A stretch of 64,000 nucleotides of DNA from Takakia lepidozioides (taxonomy: Eukaryota; Streptophyta; Takakiopsida; Takakiales; Takakiaceae), in the NCBI GenBank assembly GCA_030704615.1, contig CM060734.1:27730042-27794041 (forward strand), written 5' to 3'. A program made the position numbers and the translations under genes. A model generated the notes under the pieces. That model saw only the letters and a list, made by a program, of their open reading frames with translations, was not told the origin of the DNA and made no database searches. This document shows, in pieces, positions 45,451 through 55,410 of the stretch (position 1 is the stretch's first letter; every line of letters begins with the position of its first letter).

Positions 45451-46014
45451 CTCGGCTTGCTTCTTTGCAGCGCTCAAAGATGCACCTCCTGTCTGACTCG
45501 TCTCCTTCAATTCGTGTGGGAGGACAGGTCCCAGAAGATTGGGCTGGTGGGTGACAAAACCACGCACTTCATCCTCCAGTGTCTCTTCCATTATGCGGAC
45601 TACCTGAGACTGTTGTTGGAGGCGGGTCCAGGGTTCCTTCTCTCCGCCCTCATAAGATTTTAGCTCGCTGGGCTCCTTCTCCACTGCGGGTAAACCCTCT
45701 GGAGACTGTCGCGCAACTGCTCCTCCGGCCTCTCCCTCCCCAGTGTCCTCCCCCAACATGAGTTCCCTTCGGATCTTTTTCATTCTCTCCTTCACCCGTA
45801 GCCTTTGTTTGTTAGATGTGAAGTACAGAGTTTGGCGGCGCCTTCTTCTAGGTTGAGAGGGAGTCTCGCTATCGACAGGATCCAGGATTGCAGCTAGGGA
45901 GGAAAAAAGTGGTGCGAGAAAGAGGGAGTGCACTTGCCTCTCCCCCGCCCCTACTGTGCCAAGATGCCAGCTTCGTGGAGAAGCGGTGGGGTGGCGTGGA
46001 GCATCTGCATGCAA

Positions 46015-46411
46015 GACACGTCATCCCTGAACAGTCCAGAGTCGCGCTAAAATAAGGTTGTTTTAAAACTTGCGTACGCGCCTAGTGGAATTTTTGGTTG
46101 TCGCTTCAAATCTTGACGGGTAAAACAATTACATCCTAGCTGCTTTTCATCTACAGTTATGACACATCACTTCTTAAGATAGAATGAACGGGTGGCTGGA
46201 CGGTTGGTGTCTGTAAAAAACCGTTGGATACAGGCAGTTAATGATTACATAGGATACCTTGTCAGATAGGTAATGTGGATGGATGAGGATAGATGGCCTG
46301 GTGCACAGTGGAATGAAAACTGCTCATCCTGCTAGCCATGCATCGACGGTGTCATTCCTATCAGGGCGCTTCGATCAGGTTGTTTGATGCTATCCACAGA
46401 CGTACGGATCG
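46015..46411. other. Spacer between the divergent genes
   Basis: About 0.4 kb between the 5' end of copy C (minus) and the transposase-like copy 2 (plus). It could hold promoters, but no TATA or other box is convincing. Confidence 0.3.
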
Positions 46412-49400
46412 TTGCTCCAGTGCTGGCACACTTTGTTGGACACTGTTCCCGTACTCTTCTCTGCTTTGCGAATGGCTCTCACAGGTGAGTTAGTAAAATT
46501 CTACTGTGCTTACAAATCGCTCCCCCTCACCAAAGTGCCAGACGCCAATGGGATGGCAACCGTGGGAGAGGATGTCCTCTGTAGAAGCTTGGATCTACAA
46601 GTTGGAACTGTGCATGTGGAGAAAGAAGTGCACGACTCCGTCGGTAGGGTCGACAGTATGATGATTCTGGAGCCATTTGTGTGCGATGACCGTATTAGAC
46701 AATGGAGAGTTCCAGTGGGCACTTACCGCGTGCACGGGGATCAACGACGTTCGTCTGCAGGTTCAACACTCACACCAGGAACTGCCACTTTGGTGGCTCC
46801 GGCCTTCACACGTGCTATAATTAAAAAAGAGGACACCAGCACTTCGACGGCTTTTGTCGATCTCTTGGAAAGCTTGACGACGACATCTCTGAGATTCCAC
46901 CACCTCCAACACACCTATCTTCTGTCGAAGAACCAGATGTGCAGGAGATAGGCAGTGTCGTTCCAAAGTTGCAGTCTATGAAAGGCTTGCCAAATTGCAG
47001 AAGTGACATGCATGGAATTGCATGGGGGACAATAAATATTGTAAGAGCAAAATACCTTCCCGCATAATTTGATGGAGATGTGGTTTTTGAGCTGCCACCT
47101 CTGACGTCCTGTGGAGGTTTGGCGGGACTCATGCAAGGGATGGACAAGAAGCACGACGGACACCCTTGGTGTCGAACTAAGACAACCAACATACATAACC
47201 CTCATGGCTTGTCTTTCCGTAGATCAGTCTGCGTTGGGCACCTCCGTTGTGGAAATGAAGCCTGCAACTGCCTATCATTGAGAGGCTCCCCAAACGAGAC
47301 GGAGTGGGAGGGTTGCGTGGATAACCCGTTCGAGGTGGGGTGCCCACCTCCTAAAAACATGACCTTGCTCTGCAAATATTGCAAAACGGCCCCAACATGC
47401 ATTGGCATATGCAAGGCCCGCATGTACTACGTGCTCCATCGTTTTCGCGGCCTTACCTAAGCTTGTGTTCATCTCGGCAATCATACCCACCCCGTATCGA
47501 AAGGGGATTGTTGGGAAAGTCTTGAAACAATTTGGGGACTTCTACGGCATGAGGTGGAGAATGCTCCTTATGCACCACCATCTGCAATTGCACTTTCTGC
47601 AAGCAAGAGCCTCTTGCAAAAACACATTCTAGGAGGAGCGGAAGAGTACATTGAGAAATTGGACAGCGAAAAACTAGACGTCGTTATGGACTATTTCTCG
47701 ACCCTTAGTTCACCCAATGTACGCAACCAGATCAATGCACTCAGAATGGGAACAAGGAGCACAGGTTATGTGGATAGCATCCTGGAATTGAAGCGGAGAA
47801 GCATGTACGGCTTCATTCAAGATAATGTCTTTCCTGGTCAGGGGTCGTTGAAAGTGTTCTTATTCAAGATGTCCACAGTTGTGGAGGGAAGTGGAGTTAG
47901 CTTGGTCCGCAGAATGCAGCCCGGTGGCGATCTCCAGAAATGTTGGCTCGTATTTGATCATGTGAAACGTGTGAAGGGCTAGACAACCATGGCTGCTCGT
48001 GTGTACGATCCTTCTTACCAAAGAGTTATGACAATTGCAGTGTGTGACATGCAATCCGAAGACACTGAGTCTCAAATCCTAATGTGGAAGTCCCTTGTGA
48101 AAGTCATGAGAAACCATGGTGTCTCAGATCCAAACTTTCATGGATTTATGGCCGATAGCGCGCAGACAAATTGGAATGCAGTCCGGTCTGTTTTTGGAAG
48201 TGGTGATCCGAAAATACCCATGAGGGGCAAGGAGCGCACTTGCCTGTTCCATTGGACTTAGTCCCTCCGAAGGCGCACCAAGAGTTGCATAAAACCAGAG
48301 TTGCAGGAGGAACACATGAGACTCTGCCGGCTGTATAAAGATGCGACAAGCGAGATCGAAGCAAACTCCTTATACCAAACTATAAGGGCATGGTGGTCCT
48401 CCGATGCAGCAAGTCAGGATGGCCTCAAAGAACTTGACGACTGGATGGGATTCTGGCACTTCAGATACAAATAGTGGGGAGGGTTCAGGACAAGAGTAAG
48501 ATCCCTTCTTAACTTCCGAGGCTTGCATGAGTTCAATTTACGCTATTACCCCTGTTGACGTGTCTTTCTTCAATGCTATTAGCTTTTGAAGTACAATAAT
48601 TAATGGAAAGAATATTGTGTGCAGAATATGTTTCTGGAGGACATAGCGGATATGCCTTCCTGTAATCTATCCGAGACTGTGCATAGTGTGTGGAATGCAT
48701 AATCCGGCAAGAACGGACGGGACCTGTACGTTGCCACTTCGGATGACATGGTCCGAGCGCTTTCGCAACAGACACGGTACCGGGATTTCCTTCGTGGACG
48801 CGGTTCTGGTAAGGGGCCAGACAGGGCGGAGTTGCAGTTGAGGGTTGCAAACAGATGCAAGGATCCTGCTAGAATGGCAAAGGTTGTAAGCGAATGCACA
48901 ATGGGAACACCTTTGCAATCAAGACATCCTCATCTGGAAGGTGAGGAGAGATTCGGTTCATGCAAGCGCAAACTGGACACCCCTCCGGGATCGGACGGTG
49001 ACTCACATCGACATGATAGGGATAACTTTTCGGTGCCACGTGTGCTCGTGCCCCCCACTTTCGTGCACGCAACATCCTTTGTGGGTGAATCTTCCTCAAC
49101 AGAGCTCACGGAGTCCACAACTACAACTACACGGGAAGAAGGGGCAAACCTGTTGCTCATCCAGGAGTCTAATTGTGCAGACGCGCTATGGCACATAGAA
49201 CGAACTCCGCAAGGCTCAAAGGTGAAATGTTCCGCTATCAGGGCAACGTCCTTTGTGAAGTGCACATCTATGATTTGTAGAGCCCCAGCAGGGACTCCAG
49301 CCCCAACTTTCACAGGGTTGTTCAAGCATTATAGTGCGCAGGAGGCCAAGCCTCACAAGTTTTGGTTTTGTCCTGATGACATGAAACGTTGCGTGATGGG

Positions 49401-49650
49401 AATTGTCCGTCATTCGGTAATAACCAAACCTCAAATCCCAGAAGTTTGGCCAGTTAAGATGGGAACTACACTCTCTAGACAGGAAATTGACATGATGGAG
49501 GATGCAAGATTTCGGCTCCCAAGAGGACCAATTGTCATGACGGTTAATTCTTCGCATGATTTCCCTTCCCCATTTCCTGCGCGCCCTCCACTTGGCAACG
49601 ACAGGCCTACGAAAAGAAATAGAAAGGTGGTCCGGCGGGTTGAGGCAAGT
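46412..49650 (+). pseudogene. Transposase-like gene, copy 2, fused to a gypsy RT
   Basis: Order: MALTGELVKF; a frame change near 46870 into PKLQSMKGLP; VVFELPPLTS; Cys motifs CVGHLRCGNEAC and LLCKYCKTAPTCIGIC with YYVLHRF; then FDHVKRVKG, MAARVYDPSYQRVMTIAVCD, GFMADSAQTNW and ERTCLFHWT. Intron 48496-48624, then FLEDIADMPSCNLSETVH, a stop, LYVATSDDMVRAL, KVVSECTMGTPLQSRHPHLE, FGSCKRKLDTPPGSD and a second Cys region (FWFCPDDMKRCV). Stops: TAA 47065, TAA 47458, TAG 47980 (Trp in copy 1), TAG 48259 and 48472 (Gln in copy 1). From 48748 the frame stays open through the gypsy RT to 50286. Confidence 0.72.
48496..48624 (+). other. Intron at a position shared by both transposase-like copies
   Basis: Donor GTAAGA after ACAAGA; acceptor GTGCAG at 48624. 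The donor in copy 1 (20529, GTAAGT) falls at the matching place after the RYYQLGAYVRN / RYK.WGGFRTR segment. Confidence 0.75.
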
Positions 49651-49659
49651 GTAGAGCAC

Positions 49660-50974
49660 GAGTGCAAGATTGAAGAGACACCACAATGGTTATCACCCAT
49701 TGTGATAGTGCCCAAGAAGAATGGCAAATTACGAGTATGTGTGGACTACCGCAAATTAAATGCAAGAACCAAGAAAGATCCATTTCCACTACCTTTCACG
49801 GAGATAGTATTGGACACAGTGGCAGGGCATGAGATGTACTCATTCATGGATGGATTCAGTGGGTACAATCAAGTACAGATGGCAGAAGAAGACCGAGAGA
49901 AGACCGCATTCATCACTGAATGGGGAGCCTACGCTTACAAAGTCATGCCATTTGGACTTTGCAACGCACCTGCCACGTTTCAGAGAGTAGTATCTGAGAT
50001 ATTTAAGAGCTATCTCAATGACTTTATGCAGGTATTCTTAGACGATTTCAGCGTCTTTGGACAGAAATCCAAACACTTGGCACAGTTAAAACTTTGCCTA
50101 CAAGCCTGCAGAGACAACGAAGTAAGTCTCAACCCCGAGAAATGTACATTTTGTGTGAATTCAGGATTATTGTTGGGACACATCGTGTGCCAACAAGAAT
50201 TCTGGTTGACCCAAAGAAGGTGGACAGTATCCAGAAAATACCACCACCAGAAAATCCAAAGAAACTCAAAAGATTTTTGGGTCTGACAAGCTATTACTAA
50301 AGGTAAATGGCCAAGTATGCTCACAGAGCAGCATCAGTCTATAGACTGCTGAAGAAGGATGTCGAGTACCAATGGTCTCCAGCTTGTCAGGAATCATTCA
50401 ATTCACTAAAAAGGGCACTCACATCAGCACCGATCCTGATCTATCCAAGATGGGATTTACCATTTCATGTACACAATGATGCATCAGGCATCACTTTGGG
50501 GGCAGTTCTAGCTCAGAATGTGACAGGCACAATAGATTCGCCAATCTATTATGCAAGCCGATTACTGACAGCAGCTGAGAAGAACTATAGCACCACGGAA
50601 AGGGAGGCATTGGCAATGATATATGTTGTTGAAAAGTTTCGGCATTATTTACTTGGAAATCGATTTAAATTTTTGTTGATCATCAGGTTTTGGTTCATTT
50701 GGCAAATCGGCCACTAGCTAGTGGAAGGGTTGCTCGATGGTTATTACTTCTTCATGAGTATGATTTTGAAGTTATTCATAAGCCTGGAAGATTACATGTT
50801 ACAGTAGATCATCTGTCAAGACTTACTACTCGAGAGCCAGCCACAAGAGTAGATGATCAACTTCCCAATGGATTTCCGTTTGTTGTTCAACCCAAAGCAC
50901 AAGAAGAAGAGACAGACCCTCTAGACGCTCTGGGAGTATTCCAAGGAGACTACGACCTTCCAGACTCGCTGTAG
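49660..50974 (+). pseudogene. Ty3/gypsy polymerase fragment (RT and RNase H)
   Basis: RT: PQWLSPIVIVPKKNGKLRV, VDYRKLN, motif A YSFMDGFSGYNQ, motif B FGLCNAPATFQR, motif C VFLDDFSVFG, then LLGHIV. A frame change near 50200 leads to PKKVDSIQKI and FLGLTSYY with stops, then RNase H: HNDASGITLGAVLAQ (Asp), YASRLLTAAEKNYSTTEREA (Glu) and, after a second frame change near 50680, HLANRPLASGRVARWLLLLH. The order RT then RNase H fits Ty3/gypsy. Protease lies outside, and integrase and LTRs are missing. The 5' side is fused in frame to the transposase-like gene; the 3' side stops exactly where the 1,276-bp repeat begins. Confidence 0.93.
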
Positions 50975-52247
50975 CCTTTTGGAATACCCTTTGAGCTGGT
51001 GTTGTCTATAAAGTTCTGATTATGCTCATTGTAGCACTCCACTCTGATTGAGTTTTGGAGAGATGATTGGAAAACCAGATCCAGACCTTTGTGCATTCAT
51101 GGAACATAGACATAGCATGCTGGATGGTCTGGGCTCTTGGAATTGCAACACCTGCAACTCATTCTTAAAGGCTCAAGTGTTTATGCTGATCTGGTATGTA
51201 CCAAAGGTGGTGTTGGTCCCGATTGTTTTATAAGAAAATAAAGACTCCTTCAATGATGAATGACATCTGAATCTAGGGTGATGGTTGTCTTGGAAATCCC
51301 ACCCTCCCACCCTAATTTTTCATGTGTTTTCAGGAAGATGACATGGGTTTTTATCAGGTAAGATACTGCCTATGGAAGGTGAAGTTAGATAGTGCCTTGT
51401 TATGAGGCTGATTTGTCGTTAATTTGACAAAGACCTTGTTTGGTCTTGTCCATGTCCCGACAAGACATAGTATCTTCCCTCTCTATTCTTGACCAGTGTA
51501 CTTAGTGGTTTCTGTACACACGCTCTCTCTCTCTCTCACCTGCCATTTTCCAGTTTTCTTACTATGATGTACTAACACCTTTAATGGCTTTTGCAGAGGT
51601 CTAGGAAAGCCATGGGGTATCAGCCCCCTATACCTCCATAACAATAGTGTGGAGCAACAAATCCCTCATAAGGTATGATGATCCTCAGATTGGACAACGA
51701 GAGAAAGACATTGCTGATATTACTTGAAGAACATCTAAGGGTTTCTTGCATACTGATATTATGAGCTAGGCCCGGGTAAAACAACCTGTTAGAGTATGTG
51801 TGTACACCTTCTACATGATCCGGTCAATGCACATTCCTCGTGTTAACTGGTAACCTGTAGTTGATGCCTTATGTCAGCATCAGATCCCTTATGATGAAAA
51901 GCCTTCCCTACTCGTGGGCTTTAATACTTCTCCTAGATGTGGGTTTGCTCTTTATAGCACCACTAAAAAAATGCCCAGGTGTAACGTGATATGTCCTTTT
52001 TTCATACCTTAAGGAAATCTGGTTTTAAAACCATAAAGCTGGCTGATATGGTGAAAAGATGGGCAACAGATTGCTGCCAATGCTCTTATTCACATGTTCA
52101 TGTTGTGAATCACGGGCAGTAGACTACTGCCACTGGCTGAAGAGCACAAGTTCTTATTCATACCTTTGGAAAAACGGTTCTAACCATAAAGTTGGCTGAT
52201 ACGGTGGAAAAATGTGCAGTAATTTACTGCCATCGGTTGAAGAACAC
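50972..52247. repeat. 1,276-bp direct repeat, copy 1
   Basis: Collinear with 54135-55410 at a constant offset of 3,163 bp, so there are no indels. I see only three substitutions, all transitions (near 51103, 51187 and 51936). The ends (TAGCC... / ...GAAGAACAC) are not TG...CA. It contains a CT microsatellite near 51524-51538 and a 61-codon ORF, both present in the other copy. Confidence 0.95.
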
Positions 52248-52580
52248 CTGTAATTTCTGAACTCTTGCGTGCCCAGCTATATGAATGTTTTGTCCATATT
52301 TTCTCTTGACTTGGGAAGCAGAGACTGTAGCTTTTTAACCAAAGATAAAACTACATCGCACGGAGATCCTTCCTTGGTCTTTGCTTCTTTACAAGAGCTT
52401 GTTGACAAGATAAGAGGTAACATGGAAAACGCATGACTCTATATTCTTGCCAAGTTTGATTTATGCTATGCCAATGTTCACTCGTGATCTGAGGGCAGCG
52501 AGAATGTAGACCTTATCTTTTTGGTATTCAAGTCCAAGGATAGAACTACATTGTAGAGGGAGAGCCTTATGAGAATGGGT

Positions 52581-52646
52581 CTGGTATGCACTCCCTTACG
52601 GGGTGAGTGTATACCACACTCACTCCATAAGGGATTGCCATACCAG
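52581..52646. repeat. 66-bp hairpin with CTGGTATGC ends
   Basis: Left arm CTGGTATGCACTCCCTTACG, right arm ATAAGGGATTGCCATACCAG. The same hairpin occurs inverted at 55694-55759, with flanking sequence also inverted. Confidence 0.88.
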
Positions 52647-53385
52647 GGGTTGGATGGTGGGCGCCCCCTCTCTCCAATTATCTGTTTGGGATTAACAAAA
52701 AATTTCCTAAGCCCACCTGGTTTGGAAATACCTTCTTTCTAATCCCTAATGGAATATGTTTTGAATTTCATCCATACCGGATGAAAAATATGCCAGGTAT
52801 AATCCCTAACTGGATGAATTATTGTCTTGAGCTTTACCACTAAGGATGTAGCATGGAATTTTTCATCCATGACGGATTACATCCATCATGGATGTTACCC
52901 TAACGGATGTAAACCTAAGAGGATGTAACTCTAATGAAGTGCAAAATTTCATCCCGGGATGGTTTGCTAACCGCCTCTCTGCCCTAAGCACGACACGATA
53001 CTCGTGCTTGTTTTCTCTGGAGGATGGCGATGGCGGCTGAGCTGAGTGCTCGAGCATCACGATCCGCGTGCATTTTGTTTTTTCTTGCGCGATGGCGGCA
53101 GGCCCTTCCATTTCCCGCACTGGCAAATGACCTACTGCCGTGTTTGCCTGCAATCTTTCTTATTCATGAAGCAGCAGCGCTCATAAGGTGATGGGGGAAG
53201 TATCATGCACTTTGTAAATATGCAATTTGTCCTCAAGTATCCCAATTTGTTGCATTCTGCTGTGATCTCTTCAGATTCAGGTGTTGAATGCCGCAGCGTC
53301 CCACTCCACAAACGATTAAAGTTCTTTGTGGTGTCGCATCTATGTTTTACTTTTGATCGATTTGCTCGCTGTAGAATGCATGTTG

Positions 53386-53520
53386 GACATGGATAGCAAC
53401 TGTGAAGACCTGCTACTCACCTCGTGCATCCTCACTAACACACATCTTGATGTGGTGGTTTTTGGGACGGGCACAGGTGAGGGTCTTCACTTGATGTGTA
53501 TTTTTTCAGTTTGCAGATGA
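53386..53520 (+). other. Segment conserved with 58235-58366
   Basis: Both begin GACATGGATAGCAACTGTG and share TGCATCCTCACTAACACAC, TTTTTGGGACGGGC and a TTGCAG end. The frame reads MDSNCEDLL, a short hydrophobic stretch, then GTGTGEGLH. It may be an exon-like or regulatory piece carried by the repeat family. Unidentified. Confidence 0.55.
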
Positions 53521-54134
53521 TCAAAGGACTTGGTGATGGTGACGATTGACGTTACATACTGCTTCAGTGGGGCATCTGATACGATTCGGCCTCTCGACCT
53601 TAATCCGTTTTGGTTTCTATGGGTTGTAACCTGATTATAAGTCAGTTTTCTGGTATGATACCAGTCTGAACTTTGGCACCATATTAGTGGGGTTTTCGAC
53701 CTGATTGTAAATCAGTTTTCTGGCATGATACCAGTCTGAGCTTCGGCTGCATTTTGATATGGTGCTGGAGTACCATCTCCAGACCTTATAAGGCTATCCA
53801 ATGATGCTTAAGATAGGCCTTCTTATGCTGATTTAACACGGTAAGTACCAAGCGGTACTTTTTGAACATTGAGGTCAGAGTTCTAAGTTTAAAACAGCCA
53901 TGGTTACACTGTTTTAACTTAGAGATTACCAAGCAGCTGGCGTGATGGGCTTTTCAGATTACATAACACCTGTTTTAAGCGATGCCATTGGAACCATCCT
54001 TTGAATTTGAAACAGGTTCAGTTTTACTATGTTAACTTGGAAAGTACCAAGCTGTACTTGACTTGGAAGAATACCAAGCAGTGGTCTTGTTGGGCTTTTT
54101 CAAAATACATAGGGGCTGCTTTAACTTATCAAAC

Positions 54135-55410
54135 TAGCCTTTTGGAATACCCTTTGAGCTGGTGTTGTCTATAAAGTTCTGATTATGCTCATTGTAGCAC
54201 TCCACTCTGATTGAGTTTTGGAGAGATGATTGGAAAACCAGATCCAGACCTTTGTGTATTCATGGAACATAGACATAGCATGCTGGATGGTCTGGGCTCT
54301 TGGAATTGCAACACCTGCAACTCATTCTTAAAGGCTCAAGTGTTTATGTTGATCTGGTATGTACCAAAGGTGGTGTTGGTCCCGATTGTTTTATAAGAAA
54401 ATAAAGACTCCTTCAATGATGAATGACATCTGAATCTAGGGTGATGGTTGTCTTGGAAATCCCACCCTCCCACCCTAATTTTTCATGTGTTTTCAGGAAG
54501 ATGACATGGGTTTTTATCAGGTAAGATACTGCCTATGGAAGGTGAAGTTAGATAGTGCCTTGTTATGAGGCTGATTTGTCGTTAATTTGACAAAGACCTT
54601 GTTTGGTCTTGTCCATGTCCCGACAAGACATAGTATCTTCCCTCTCTATTCTTGACCAGTGTACTTAGTGGTTTCTGTACACACGCTCTCTCTCTCTCTC
54701 ACCTGCCATTTTCCAGTTTTCTTACTATGATGTACTAACACCTTTAATGGCTTTTGCAGAGGTCTAGGAAAGCCATGGGGTATCAGCCCCCTATACCTCC
54801 ATAACAATAGTGTGGAGCAACAAATCCCTCATAAGGTATGATGATCCTCAGATTGGACAACGAGAGAAAGACATTGCTGATATTACTTGAAGAACATCTA
54901 AGGGTTTCTTGCATACTGATATTATGAGCTAGGCCCGGGTAAAACAACCTGTTAGAGTATGTGTGTACACCTTCTACATGATCCGGTCAATGCACATTCC
55001 TCGTGTTAACTGGTAACCTGTAGTTGATGCCTTATGTCAGCATCAGATCCCTTATGATGAAAAGCCTTCCCTACTCGTGGGCTTTAATACTTCTCCTGGA
55101 TGTGGGTTTGCTCTTTATAGCACCACTAAAAAAATGCCCAGGTGTAACGTGATATGTCCTTTTTTCATACCTTAAGGAAATCTGGTTTTAAAACCATAAA
55201 GCTGGCTGATATGGTGAAAAGATGGGCAACAGATTGCTGCCAATGCTCTTATTCACATGTTCATGTTGTGAATCACGGGCAGTAGACTACTGCCACTGGC
55301 TGAAGAGCACAAGTTCTTATTCATACCTTTGGAAAAACGGTTCTAACCATAAAGTTGGCTGATACGGTGGAAAAATGTGCAGTAATTTACTGCCATCGGT
55401 TGAAGAACAC
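54135..55410. repeat. 1,276-bp direct repeat, copy 2
   Basis: Near-identical to 50972-52247 and therefore a recent duplicate. Diverged, inverted relatives of parts of it follow at about 55981-56900 (for example the reverse of GATCCGGTCAATG at about 56385). Confidence 0.95.

Larger units (their letters stand above)
40970..46014 (-). pseudogene. Methyltransferase-like multi-exon gene, copy C (longest copy)
   Basis: Minus-strand exons: 46014-45451 (basic, then Glu-rich; an acceptor-like tract near 45895 may mean a later start), 44514-~43963, ~43936-43714, 43044 on to the Lys/Gly linker (GKGAGDGKGKGK), the motif IV region (TDLVVLGIPDGLP, near 42280), SDAGALLLLQAKDML, 41912-~41620 with RVVDLSLGTG, ~41526-41340 with ATFHACKSAGRHFFGMEG, and a last exon ending SASESGATTSSSA at 40970. 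DPPY is replaced (GIPDG). Nonsense codons (TGA near 44482, TAG near 42672, TGA near 42507) and a frame change in the methylase core show decay. It lies in the opposite orientation to copy B, 0.8 kb away. Confidence 0.78.
52248..54134. other. Interior between the direct repeats
   Basis: No ORF above 96 codons. It holds a 66-bp hairpin (52581-52646), a segment shared with 58.2 kb (53386-53520), and a 70-bp duplication (53631 and 53701) that includes CTGGTATGATACCAG. Confidence 0.6.

Noticed and set aside
46412-48480. Reassigned TAG codon (non-standard genetic code)
   Set aside because: TAG replaces both Trp and Gln, TGA and TAA also interrupt, and frameshifts are present; ordinary decay explains it.
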